Of a DNA stretch of 64,000 nucleotides, positions 1-10,367 are shown one piece after another. Location of the stretch: NCBI GenBank assembly GCA_030144725.1, contig JASKMD010000029.1, positions 8,998,358 through 9,062,357 on the forward strand, in the 5' to 3' direction. The position numbers were made by a program, and so were the translations under genes. The stretch comes from Haematococcus lacustris (Eukaryota > Chlorophyta > Chlorophyceae > Chlamydomonadales > Haematococcaceae). The notes beneath the pieces were generated by a model. That model did not search any database, had not been told where the DNA came from, and saw only the letters and a list, made by a program, of their open reading frames with translations. How positions within the stretch are numbered: position 1 is the first letter of the stretch; every line of letters begins with the position of its first letter.

Positions 1-2
1 GT

Positions 3-3000
3 CAGTCAGAATCTGAGCAACAGCAGCTGCGCAAGGAGTTTGAGAGCCTGTTGCAGACGCTGGTGAAGCCAGCAGAGACCCTGAGCAAGGAGGACATCAA
101 GCGCCTGAAGGAGGCAGCCTTTGGCCCCCAGACTTTCTGGGTCACTGAGACGCAGACCATCTCTGAGGCAGAGCGCACCGGCCTGCTGATCAGGGGCAAT
201 TTGAGGGATGAGAGGGCCAAGGTGTATGAGCACATCTCTGCCAAGGTGAGGGCTAGCCAACCCAGGGCTGGTAGGCTGGCTGTGCTGCAGGTCTAGAAAA
301 TGCACAAAGTTGGCCTCACAGCCTCGTGCTGTAGGCCATCACGGTAGTCAGCTGGCAGTGCAACAGTCCTGTGTGCCAGTACTGCGGAGTGGACAGCACT
401 GGCCAATGCGTGGGACGCCATCCAGCACTGCAGACACACGGCAGACACATAGCAGCCCCTTGTCCCTCACTAGGGCCTCCATTTTAGCCGGAACTAGCAG
501 CCACTAGCAGCCACTAACTAGCTCCGGCTAAAATAGTGTTATTGGGCTGTGTGGAGTAAACCCAGTGCACTAATGGCACATGAGCCGCCTACCACCTACA
601 TGATTGCCTGACCCGAGGGCTATGCAGTAGAGTTGGCATGACAAAACATGCACTAAGTGAAAGCTGATGACAGCTCAAAAGGGGGGGGGGCACACACTAC
701 TGTGCCTCAGCAGGCTGCTGCTCCTGGGCCTTGGGGGGCTTGTCTCGCAGCCGCTTGTACCCATGCTCAGGGTACTCCTTGCCCTTGGCTGGCAGAGCTC
801 CCTGGTCTGGCCAGAAGCACAGCTCCAGCGGCCGCCACCTGCTCTCCCCAATGCGCTGCATGTTCAATGCTGCAGTTGCAGTCCCTGTCCAGCCACCTGC
901 CTGGCTGTGGTGCTGGCTTGGCTTTGGCAGCCTTGCCCTTGCCCTTGCCCTTGGTGGGCTCAGCTGCCCCTGGCTCAGCCTTGGTGCGCTTGCTGCGCTT
1001 GGCTGGCTGGGGTGTGCTGGGCCCTGGCTCTGAGGCTGCTGCCTGTGTGGCTGCCTGGCTGCTGCGGGGGGCCTGTGGGGGCCTGCGGGGGGCCACTACC
1101 GGGCACCACACCAGGCCCCGCACTGGCTGGCCACGCTCCTGGCTCCAGGCTGGGCGCACCAGGCGCTCTTCCACCTGCCCTGCTGGGGGCCTCCAGCCTG
1201 CAGGCCTGGTGGCACTGAGTGTGTTCAGCTCCACCTCACAGGGCTGCTTGCCATCCTGGTCTTCGCCCCTGGGCCTGCACACCACCTTGCGGCAGGCACG
1301 CAGCACCGCATCAGCACCCCACCCTCCTGCTGTGCCAATGGTAGCTGCTCCAAAGAACACCACCAGCTGCTTGGCATGCCCATGGCGCTTCATGGACAGC
1401 TCCTCCATGCCCTCCTCCAACTGCAGCCATGCACACAAGGCACACACACATGGTGGCGGACATGGTGGCACCAGGTTAGGCATGGCACAGTCAACTACTC
1501 CTTCATATCATGCCCAACCCACCACATCTCAATACATAACCCTCCCACCCACACACCTACCCACCCACCCACCCTCACCTTGTTGAAGAACTGCTCCAGC
1601 GCCCGGTCCTGGGCTCCGTACAGCCTCAGCCGCTGCCGTGCCCACTTGGGGTCAAGGTACACCTCCCACACCGCATCCCAGGTGGACAGAGTGACGGTGA
1701 TGTGCTTCAGGTTGGCCTCCAGGGAGGTGCCGGCTGAGCTGGCTGCTGCCAGGTGCTGGAGGTGGGGCCTGATTGGTGCTAGCCACCGCTCTGTGTCACG
1801 GCGGGCATTGTTCAGGCCGCTGGCATGCTTCACCTCGCCCTTGGTCAGCTTCCACCGGCGCAGCTGGTCTGCCTTGAGCTGGCCTGTTGCTGGATCCCAC
1901 ACCCCAGAGGCTGCGCTGACTGCCTGGGTGACGCCGGGGTCGATGCCCACCCCAATCTGTGTGTCTGGGTCAAACACAAACTCACGCACCTCAGCTATGC
2001 CCCTGCCTATGTGGGGGAGCCCCACCGCATGAGCCGCTGCTGCTGCTGCACTTGGGCGGCTGCTGGTGCTGGTGCTGCTGGCAGCTGGAGGTGGTGGGGC
2101 TGGAGGAGGGGGAAGGGGGCGCGTGTAGTGCACGCACACACTGACACCATCGGTGTCCACCAACCTCTCGAAATGAAACTCCTTGTTGCGAAGCTTGTTG
2201 GTGTTGAACCACCTGGCCCAGTGATTGCTCCGTGCTGGCTCTGAGGTGAATGCTGCCCGGGTTTCCTTGGTCAGGCCCAGCTGCGTGCACACCCCATGCA
2301 GCACCTTGCTGTCCACCTTGATGAAGTGCACCCCCACCCTGGCCAAGGGGGGGTGGGCAGGTCAGGGTCCGGGGACCAACCCCACGCCTCTTGCCGCGCT
2401 TTGGCTGCCCTGGTGCGGGTGGGGTGTGGGGCAGCTGCCACCGCTCTAGCCACCGGCACACATGCACTGCATGTCGCATGCGGCAGGGCAGGGGCAGGGT
2501 GTCCTGCAGGGAGCCTTCCTTCTTCATGCCCAGTAGGCGGCGGTGCTTGTTGGCCTCCTCTATCAGGTCCGCCACATGCCCCTTGTCCAGGGTGGCGGCC
2601 TTCAGCTCCGAGCTGTGGGCGTTGATGCCATACCCACACGCCATCCTGATGAACAGCTGCGCCTCCTCCCCGCTTTGGGTTTCCCGTGAAAAATACACGC
2701 TCATGTGAAATCACACTATGCCTGGATGGCTCAGCCTCGCGTCATGGGTCTGTGGAAGATCTTAAGACACATAGCAGCCCCAGCCTCCACACCTGTATGG
2801 CATCCTTACCTTAAGACTGCACAGCTACTGGCGCTGTGGTGGTCACTGGGGCTGGTTCACACAAGTCTGGCCTAGCCAAAGCAGGGTGCCCAGCATGGTG
2901 GGTGCTGTCTAGGGCTAGTCCCTTAAACCCAGAGTGCCCAACACAGCAAGGGCGCGTGTAGACATGGTCCATCTCCACAAAGGCAGCGGACAGAGGTGTG

Positions 3001-6000
3001 CTGCCATGGCTGTGGTGCCTTTGCGACACACTGTGCACGCTGGCCTGGGTGCGTGGTGATGGTGGGTCGCAGGTGCGCGAGTTGTTTGGGGACAAGTACG
3101 AGTTGCTGATGGTGGAGGATGCAGCTGCAGAGGCGGCGCAGGGGGTGGGCAGCAGCAGCAGCGCGCGGTTAGGGGGAGACAGCAGTCGCGGGGCACGGCC
3201 CTCAGGGGCTGCGGCTCAGGCGCAGCTGCTGAACACCCCCCGGGTGGCCTTCCAGCTGGTCCCTGCTGCCCAGGCCACGCCCCCCCAGGTGACAGGGGCC
3301 TCAGAGGCAGGGGTAGCTGAGGGATGAGTGGAGGGTGGGAGGAGGTGCAGGGCAGGGTGACCAGAGTAGGTATGTGTCTAGCCTATTACAGTTGCACCGT
3401 GTTTGAGGGGGACTGGTGGGGCATGGGGGTGTCGCCAGTTGCCAGTTGGCATGTGTTCAGCCTGCCACAGCTGCACCGTGTTTTGGGAGGGGGGCAGGGA
3501 GGTAGTACCGGAGGTGAGCTGGGAGTGGGAGGGGCCTACCACCTGGTGATTAGGTAGCCAGGCCCAGGAGTCCTTTGCATTTGCCTTCCTGATGGTTAGA
3601 AACTCAAGGCTCAGACGCTCCAGTCTTTTTTGTGTGTATATGTGTGTGAGCTAGGCCTTGAGCAGGGCACTTACAACCTGGCCAGCTGCTGTCAAGAGAT
3701 GCCCCTACCCACCCACTCACCCACCCACCCATCCACTTACCTACCCACACTCACACCCACCCACCCCCACCCACCTACCCACCCACGCACCCACCCCATC
3801 TGCTTGGCTGCAGACAAATGGCTGGCAGCAGGTGGTGGCCTTCGTCCTGGCCTTGCTGTTTGTCGGCAGCTGTGGACAACTGGCCCTGGCCGCTAACATC
3901 ACCAAGCTGCCCAAGGAGACGCTGGAGTTCTTCTCCAACCCAGCAAACTTCGAGAGCGATGTGCTGCCGCCGGGGCTCGAAACCTGGGACCCCACCGCCT
4001 ACTTCAACACAGTGGTGCCCATCTTCAGTGCGGTGCTGGGTGTGAACGTGGTGCATGAAGTGGGGCATCGTGTCGCGGTGCGTGGGCTGTGGGGTCAGGG
4101 GTAGGCTCAGCAACAGGGGTGTGCATGTGGCGCTAGCCACGTTCCAAGTACAGCACACTACAGATTTATGGGGCAATAGTCTGATGAAATTTTAATTGTT
4201 TGCTATGGTTTTATTTACTTTGCTTTTGGTGATGATATGCCAGGCCATGTCTCTGCTGAACACCAGCAAACTGGCCTTGCCTTTCTTCAGCCCTGGATCA
4301 GTAGATGGGGGATGTGGGCACAGCAGTGGTCTCAGCAGCAAGTGGGGCAGCCATGTAGTCGCTGCTGCTGTCATCTTAGCTGCAGGGACATCAACCAGCA
4401 TGGTGCATCGTGTGTGCAGGCTTGGATGCGGTCAGTGAGACTGGGTCCCACCTTCTTTGTGCCCAACTTCCAAGTAGGCGCGTTTGGCGGCATCACCCCC
4501 ATCACCTCACTACTCAAGGTGAGGGCGGGAGAGTCATGGGGCAGCTGACAGGGTCATGGGGTCATAGAGGAGACTTGGAGGAGGGGTCAGGCAGGGTATG
4601 AAGAGAAGGCAGGGTAAGGCAGGGTACCTCTGCTGCCTGAACCCCTCCCCTTGCTGCATGGTCCCGGGAGGAGGGGAGGGGGGAGGGGATAGGGGGTAGT
4701 GAGGAAGGCTGTGGCAGGAAGGCTGCAGCAGGTGGTGTGAAGGGGGGTGGGAATAGAGGAGAGGGGATGGGGAGTGCAGAGGCACAGGTGTGGAGGCAGC
4801 TGAGTGGGAGTCTAGCAGCTGGTGATGATGATGATAGAACGGTAGCTCTAGCCACCACCTTCAGCCTTTCCATCCTGCCTGCACCCCTGACCCTGCTGCC
4901 TGCGCCCTTAACCCTGCTGCCCTGCACCCCTGACCCTGGTGCCTGGTGCCTGATCCCCCATGTGACTGCAGGACCGCCTGGCCCTGTGGGACGTGGCCGC
5001 TGCAGGTCCCTTGGCCGGCTGCCTGATGGCCACAGTGCTGCTGGGCGTAGGCCTCATGCAGAGCACCTCAGGCAACCTGGCCGCTGAGCTGATGGTGAGG
5101 CCGTGTGGGCAGCGCATTGCTGCAGCAGAATTGGTGTGGATTTGCCAGTGGCTGAGGGCATGAAGCTGCTTCAAACTGTTAGTCCTTAAGCACCTGGTGC
5201 ATGTGTTTGCTCCTGTTATCACACTGGTTCACAGGTGCCTAAGCAAGCAAAGCAAGCAAGCAAGCGCATAAGGAGCATTGTATGACAGGCTGCCAGGAAT
5301 GCCAGTTGTTCAATGGGGCTCGTCATAGCATGCGCCAGTATACAGAAACACTGCTGGCGTGCCTGTGCGCTGCTTAATGCTGAACAGCGGCTAGATGTTG
5401 CATGTATGGGCTGTGCAGGCGGCTGTTGTGCAGGCTGTGGTGCTGCGTGTGTCCTGCAGGTGCCTGTGCCTGCCCAGCTGTTTCAAGGCAGCCTGCTGCT
5501 GGGCAGTGTTGTGAGGGCAGTGTTGGGCGACCAGGCCTTGGCCAACGCTGAGGTAGGGGTGGGGCACAGACCTGCCCGCACCTGCCCACTACCTTTACCC
5601 AGATGGCTCTGCCTTGCGAATCGGTGTTGGTAACTGGTGGCAGGCTGTCATGATGGCCGTGCCCACCCCAAGGACCCCCTTCCACCCCACCCCACCCCAC
5701 CCCACCCCACCCCACCCCACCCCACCCCACCCCTCCCCTCCCCTCCCCTCCCCTCCCCTCCCCTCCCCTCCCCTCCCCTCCCCTCCCCTCCCCTCCCCTC
5801 CCCTCCCCTCCCCTCCCCTCCCCTCCCCTCCCCTCCCCTCCCCTCCCCTCCCCTCCCCTCCCCTCCCCTCCCCTCCCCTCCCCTCCCCTCCCCTCCCCTC
5901 CCCTCCCCTCCCCTCCCCTCCCCTCCCCTCCCCTCCCCTCCCCTCCCCTCCCCTCCCCTCCCCTCCCCTCCCTCCCCTCCCCTCCCCTCCCCTCCCCTCC

Positions 6001-6768
6001 CCTCCCCTCCCCTCCCTCCCTCCCCTCCCCTCCCCTCCCCTCCCCTCCCCTCCCCTCCCTCCCCTCCCCTCCCCTCCCCTCCCCTCCCCTCCCCTCCCCT
6101 CCCCTCCCCTCCCCTCCCCTCCCTCCCTCCCCTCCCCTCCCCTCCCCTCCCCTCCCCTCCCCTCCCCTCCCCTCCCCTCCCCACCCCACCCCCACCCCAC
6201 CCCACCCCACCCCACCCACCCACCGTAACCTACCACCCACTCTATTGCATGCATATCCGTTACCGTCAGCAAGCTGGCATTGTGGTTGCTGCCACTGCTG
6301 CCGCCCCTATCATGCCGGCCTCGCCACCACATGCTGCTCCTGCTGTCCACCTAGGTGCTGGTGTCTCCCCTGGTGATCGCGGGCTGGTGTGGGCTGGTGG
6401 CCCAGGCGCTGCAGCTGCTGCCTGTGGGCAGCACAGATGGCGGGCGCATGTTCCAGTCAGCCTTCGGGAACCAGGGCCTGGCGCTGTCCTCCCTGTTCAC
6501 CTACCTGGGCCTGGGCCTGGGCCTGCTGGGCTCCAGCCTGGCCCTGCCCTACGGCCTCTACGTCATCGTGTGCCAGCGTGAGGCGGAGAAGTACATTCGT
6601 GACAACGTGACCCCCACAGGGGAGGGCAGGGCTGCTGCCACGGGTCTGGCGCTGGTCCTCGCTATCTTGGTGCTGCTGCCAATGGCGCCAGAGCTGGCTG
6701 ACGGCCTGGGTGTGGGCGCTGGCAGCCAGATGTTTTTTGTGAGCAGCAGCAGGGCCTGGGCACTATGA
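3..6768 (+). CDS. EGY: EGY-type chloroplast site-2 protease, 5' partial
   Basis: This is an intramembrane zinc metalloprotease of the EGY (ethylene-dependent gravitropism-deficient and yellow-green) branch of the S2P family. Plant members sit in chloroplast membranes and are needed for thylakoid development. Exons read as 3-245, 3073-3288, 3814-4077, 4420-4518, 4972-5094, 5460-5552 and 6355-6768; every length is a multiple of three and every junction is GT-AG. Visible motifs are FGPQTFWVT and RGNLR (the EGY GNLR motif) in the first exon, the catalytic HEVGH at the end of exon 3, [12 protein letters not shown] in exon 4, and [10 protein letters not shown], the third S2P motif, in the last exon. 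Several hydrophobic membrane segments surround these. The N-terminus with the transit peptide lies left of the window. The TGA at 6766-6768 is preceded by TTTTTTGTGAGC, so a further short exon is possible. Family call is secure; paralogue number is not. Confidence 0.9.
443..459. repeat. Left target-site duplication of copy 1
   Basis: AGACACATAGCAGCCCC, repeated exactly at 2765-2781 on the other side of copy 1. It ends in AGCAGCC, as does the duplication around copy 4. Confidence 0.75.
481..534 (-). repeat. Conserved hairpin of the element 3' module (copy 1)
   Basis: A 17-bp stem (481-497 with 518-534) and a 20-nt loop made of CTAGCAGCCA-type repeats. The only mismatch is A-C on the plus strand, which is a U-G pair in minus-strand RNA. 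Relative to the other copies the fifth stem pair is T-A instead of G-C, a compensatory change. Confidence 0.6.
697..2704 (-). pseudogene. Fanzor/TnpB-like RuvC nuclease pseudogene (copy 1)
   Basis: Remnant of an RNA-guided-nuclease-type gene. The stop is TAG at 697-699. An exon runs from about 2340 down to 1579, an intron follows (1421-1578, GTGAGG..CTGCAG), then an exon from 1420. Visible motifs are [10 protein letters not shown], typical of the part before RuvC in Fanzor proteins; GIDPGV at about 1931-1947 (RuvC-I Asp); [12 protein letters not shown] and [12 protein letters not shown] in the RuvC-II area; and LDRDCN at 875-889 (RuvC-III Asp). Damage is clear: a frame change near 2340, an in-frame loss of the VDEHRTS segment that copy 2 retains, and one extra base at about 871-874 that breaks the frame just after DRDCN. 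The apparent start (MSVYFSRET) is read from what is untranslated leader in copy 4. Family assignment rests on motif pattern, not on a search. Confidence 0.65.
2765..2781. repeat. Right target-site duplication of copy 1
   Basis: Exact 17-bp match to 443-459. The rest of the intron (2782-3072) shows no other feature. Confidence 0.75.
5683..6223. repeat. (CCCCA)n/(CCCCT)n microsatellite in EGY intron
   Basis: About 540 bp of pentanucleotide repeat between the exons ending at 5552 and starting at 6355. Positions 5730-6182 (453 bp) are C and T only. The long open frames across it on both strands (SPPLP, GEGRG) are artefacts of the repeat. Confidence 0.95.
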
Positions 6769-7681
6769 CTGCATCGCTTAGCCCTGTTGTTTTCCAGCCT
6801 CCCTCGCTGTCTGGGTGAGGAGAGGGGAGGGGTAGGGGAGGGGCTATTGTGTCACGTTGAGTTGCTCCATGTCCATGCACAGCGTTGTGTACAGGCTGGG
6901 GCGCTGAATGTGTTGAGGCTCAATCACTGTGGCTGGCTCTGCTCGTCTGCCTTTGGCATGATGAGGCAAGTTAAATGCAGTAGGGTAGCTGCACGGGGTG
7001 CGCTTGAGCTCGCAGTTCGGCACCGGATGGTGCCATAGCTACCGTAGCCGCAGTGTTGTGCCACCACAGCTGGTTGTCAAGGGCAGTGGCCCAATCATGG
7101 GTGTGATGTAGCACGCTTGGTAACATCTGGCAGGCTGGTGAAGGTTGCTGGGAGCGCCTTTACTAGAGGCACTATGAGACACACTTGGGGTGGCGCAAGC
7201 GGGCGAGAGGCAGGTTGACGGGCCAGTCCTTGTGCGCTAGGCGGCGCTCAATGTGCATTTGAGGCTGATGCGCGGAAAAGGCTGGTGGAGCTGGTGGGCA
7301 TGTCATCAGGGACGTTGGTTGAGGTTTTGAGGCGTTGCCCCGGCGGTGATAGGGAATGTCCGGCTTTGTGTAACGACAATGGTTTAAAATGATACGTTGC
7401 ATATTACATCCCGCATATGTACATTGTCGGTAGATCACGACAATCCACGTCGTATGTAAGCTATATAATGTAACTGGGAAGTTTTAAAGATGGTTCAACA
7501 GACGGGGTCACGCTGTAACCCACATTGTTTGCGCTTCGACGCCTCTTACTTTCTAAGCACGCTGAAGCTAGCGGTGCAATTGTGGTAGCAAAGGAGGAGC
7601 TGGATGTGGAGTACTCGACAGTGAGCAGCTCACCCAGTCACCCCTCCCATTGAACCATCACGTTTGGGGACATTTGCCTTT
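6769..7681 (+). other. EGY 3' region and intergenic DNA
   Basis: No gene recognised. It probably holds the 3' untranslated region of the EGY-like gene. TGTAA, the usual chlorophyte polyadenylation signal, occurs at 7455-7459 and again at 7469-7473, about 690 nt after the stop. Confidence 0.45.
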
Positions 7682-7875
7682 GGGGGTTTTTCCAATGCGG
7701 GGTAACGGGGTAGAGGGGAATGGGGGAATGTACTTTTTACCCCCCGTTTCCAATGCGGGGGAATGGGGAAAAATGGAGGTTGGGTTCGTTATGTTGCGAG
7801 TTGTGGCCAGAGGCCGCGAGCCTATCAAGAGCTGGCACCTTTGCTTTTACCTCTGCTTGCACCTTTGCCCAGCCA

Positions 7876-7990
7876 AATGTTCGCTGTTGGTGATCGTCGT
7901 CGGCGCGAGGTTGAGGCTGAGCTAATGATTATGGTAGCTATTGCGCAAGTGGAGGAGGAGGAGCAGGATGAGCGCGCCCAGCGCGCCCAG
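7876..7990 (+). pseudogene. Glu-rich exon remnant in the Harbinger-like element
   Basis: Reads MFAVGDRRRREVEAEL followed by a run of Glu and ends QRAQ|GTAAGT, a good splice donor. Such Arg/Glu-rich N-termini precede the nuclease domain of HARBI1-type transposases, but the nuclease itself is not seen downstream. Identity is tentative. Confidence 0.3.
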
Positions 7991-8100
7991 GTAAGTATAA
8001 CACAACCAGCATCTACGACCGTCGACCATTGAGCGACCACCACCACTGCGGGCCGCAGGCCTTACAACCGCGTATGCCCTTATTGGAAGCGCCCATTACT

Positions 8101-8247
8101 GTAAACAAAAGAAGAGTCAGCATGTCTGTGGTGTTGGCTGGACAACGTTGTAAACAAAAGAAGAGTCAGCATGTCTGTGGTGTTGGCTGGACAACGTTGT
8201 AAACAAAAGAAGAGTCAGCATGTATGTGGTGTTGGCTGGACAACGTT
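8101..8247. repeat. Three tandem 49-bp repeats
   Basis: Units begin at 8101, 8150 and 8199 with GTAAACAAAAGAAGAGTCAG and are almost identical. A detached partial unit (26 bp) occurs at 8373-8398. Confidence 0.9.
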
Positions 8248-8611
8248 GACTGCTAGCATTGTCATGGACCATTTCATTGACCATTTGCAAAAATAAAACA
8301 ACCCTCCAGTGGTCAGTGGTGCAGTGTCCAGGTTAGTGGTCTAGTCAGTACTGTAAACAGAAGTAGAGTACTGTAAACAAAAGAAGAGTCAGCATGTCAC
8401 ATCATTTATGGGTTCATCTGTAGCGGTCTGGACCTCTCATGGCTTGCCTCTCATGGCTTGGCTGTCACTACACACTAGATCTGCTGTAACATGCTCACAA
8501 ATGACACACGACCTGGTTGCATGCATCAGCACAACATGTAAAGAATGACTAGGAGAATAAGATCCACCTCCTTCACCATGCCAGTGTGTAAAGAATGACT
8601 GAGGAACAAGA

Positions 8612-8956
8612 TCACAAGAAAAGAAGCGCAAACGGACTCGCAGGGACATGCTCACCTGTGCCCTTGTGGTAGGCAAGCACACTGGAGACGCCCTTCTTGG
8701 CGTACTTGTACTTGTCCTTGCACTGAGGTGGACTCAGGGCAAAGGAGCTGTCACGGGCTATGCATTCTTGTTGAACAAGGTCCCAGAATGGCTTGAAGTT
8801 ATCCCTCCTCTTGAAGAGCTCCGACGCAACCGTATGGGCTGCTACAATCGTCAGCAAGTCATGGTCACGATCTCCTCGTGAGCCTCCTGGCTGCGTGCCA
8901 TCGGGCTGCGTGCCATCGGGCTGCGTGCCATCGGGCTGCGAGCCATCGAGCAGCAT
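8612..8956 (-). pseudogene. Myb/SANT-like DNA-binding protein of the Harbinger-like element
   Basis: The frame starts MLLDGSQPDGTQPDGTQP, a 5-residue repeat from a 15-bp tandem repeat at about 8885-9000. It continues with FKPFWDLVQQECIAR and LSPPQCKDKYKYAKK, the W/aromatic spacing and Kxk pattern of trihelix/SANT domains carried as the second protein of PIF/Harbinger transposons. There it would help bring the transposase to the DNA ends. It lies inside the terminal inverted repeats, supporting that origin. It may be an intact small gene or one exon of it; no start context was tested. Confidence 0.45.
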
Positions 8957-9053
8957 GCCATCGGGCTGAGTGCCATCAGGCTGCGTGCCATCGGGCTGCC
9001 AGTCATCATCGAAATCATCGTAGTACCCCCGTCATTTTTCCCCCCGAGCACTT

Positions 9054-9090
9054 TTTTTGCTACCGCGGGGTTCGGCGGGGGTAGCAAAAA
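9054..9090. repeat. 11-bp perfect hairpin near the right end of the Harbinger-like element
   Basis: TTTTTGCTACC (9054-9064) pairs with GGTAGCAAAAA (9080-9090) across a 15-nt GC-rich loop. It sits 190 bp inside the right terminal inverted repeat. Confidence 0.7.
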
Positions 9091-9285
9091 GCGAGGAGGG
9101 GAGGGCGGTTAGGGACCAACCACCGCCATTCCCCTAGGGGAATTCCCCAACGGCGCAAACGGACTCGCAGGGGAACGGCAGTTGGACGGCGGTTAGAGGG
9201 GGAATAAAAATTCCCCCGCTGCGCTTTTCCCCTCACTCCCCCGTTACCCTCCGAAAAATTCCCCCGCATTGGAAAAACCCCCTTT

Positions 9286-10367
9286 GCGGCGTGCTGTGGT
9301 GAGAGTTGAGTTGTCATTCTAACGCGAAACGCCTTATCTCGTCACGCCTGCGCGCCCGAGCTGCTGGCACACATGGTGACAGGCAGTCTGCCGGCTTTCA
9401 GGTGTGTTCGATCGTTTGCGGCGGCGTAGTCTCAACCACTACGCGCCGTTTGGTGGGCGAGGCGCAATAAGGACAAAGTTACCAGTGCGATGCACGTTGC
9501 CGGCAGCGGTGCAATACTGAGTACGTAGTAGATTACGAAAAAACCGCCCGTTTTAAACAAACAACTCCCGTCCTCCGACCTACCACTGCTCCAAGTTCGT
9601 GTGCGTCTACACCTCTACCCCCCATGGCCGGGGTCACTCGCATGACCCTGTACACTGTCCCCATTTAAGACACAAAAACGGAAGACGTTCCAGTCCCGAC
9701 GTCGTGAGACTCCACCTACGTCCTCAGCGTCCCGACATCGTGAAAGTCAACGTAGCATCAACTCGCACCCTCGCAAGCTACCAAGCATCAACCCCCATAC
9801 CCCGTATCAAGAGGGGTGGTGCAGTACATGGTGCAGTGCCCCCTCATTATCGCTATATATCCGTACATACCCATGGACCAGGCGGTTCGTCATAGAAACG
9901 TCCAAGGCAATCATTCAACCCAATACAGCAGAGCACCTGGCACACTCAGCAGCCCCTCAGCCAGCGACCTCTCCCTACACCTTCAGTTGGGGAGTGTGAC
10001 CCTGCACGAGCATAACAACCAGCACCAGGAGCAGCCACCATCACCATGTGTCCATCACGTGTCCATAACCATCTGTACATCACCCACCACCTCCGCTACC
10101 CCCGCCTTTGCCCTAGCCCCTGGCATTCTGCAGTTCGTGTATGGCTAAGTAGCATGACACTGAACAATGTGACACTTGCACATAACTGATCTCATCACAC
10201 CCACTACAAGCACATGTTCCTAGGAGCACGTGTCTAACTGCTAGTTCATGAGCCTAAGGCAGAGCTGAGACCCCGCTGTGCCCATCATTGTGCTAGCTTA
10301 GCAGCTTGTGCAATGGCACTTGCGTGCTTGTGAGGAGGAGGATGGGTCATCAGTAGCAGGTCTGTCA
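9286..10367. other. Intergenic region, 3' side of AMT
   Basis: Nothing gene-like found. It contains the presumed 3' untranslated region of the minus-strand AMT gene; I see no clear TGTAA on that strand here. Confidence 0.4.

Larger units (their letters stand above)
460..2764 (-). mobile_element. Fanzor/TnpB-like element, copy 1, flanked by 17-bp direct repeats
   Basis: This is the longest copy of the family, inserted in intron 1 (246-3072) of the EGY-like gene and antisense to it. It is bounded by a perfect 17-bp direct repeat (443-459 and 2765-2781). Reading on the minus strand it has a 5' leader, a broken two-exon nuclease gene, then a conserved noncoding 3' module (460-696) ending in a CCCT/AGGG mini-hairpin and GGGACAA. 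No transposase or reverse transcriptase is encoded. The 3' end is shared with all other copies in the window, while the 5' ends differ. Confidence 0.75.
7682..9282. mobile_element. PIF/Harbinger-like DNA transposon, degenerate
   Basis: A 1,601-bp segment bounded by perfect 21-bp terminal inverted repeats (7682-7702 and 9262-9282) whose outer 20 bases read GGGGGTTTTTCCAATGCGGG. TTT abuts both ends (7679-7681, 9283-9285), so the duplication is 3 bp, the length usual for PIF/Harbinger. Inside are a minus-strand Myb/SANT-like reading frame, a short plus-strand Glu-rich frame, a 49-bp tandem repeat, an 11-bp hairpin and a 20-bp direct repeat (GCGCAAACGGACTCGCAGGG at about 8627 and 9154). No DDE catalytic domain is visible, so it is probably non-autonomous or decayed. 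Confidence 0.7.

Noticed and set aside
767..1483. Plus-strand frames over the Fanzor-like copies (for example 657-1586)
   Set aside because: They are shadows of the minus-strand nuclease remnant; only the minus frames show RuvC motifs shared by all copies.
5614..6581. Long open frames on both strands across the CCCCT repeat (SPPLP and GEGRG proteins)
   Set aside because: Pentamer repeat lacks stop codons in every frame; lies inside a well-defined EGY intron.
7172..7438. Minus-strand 88-codon frame
   Set aside because: No recognisable family, no splice or codon support; probably chance frame in 3' untranslated or intergenic DNA.
8101..8398. CRISPR-like array
   Set aside because: Units abut without spacers, and the context is a eukaryotic transposon.
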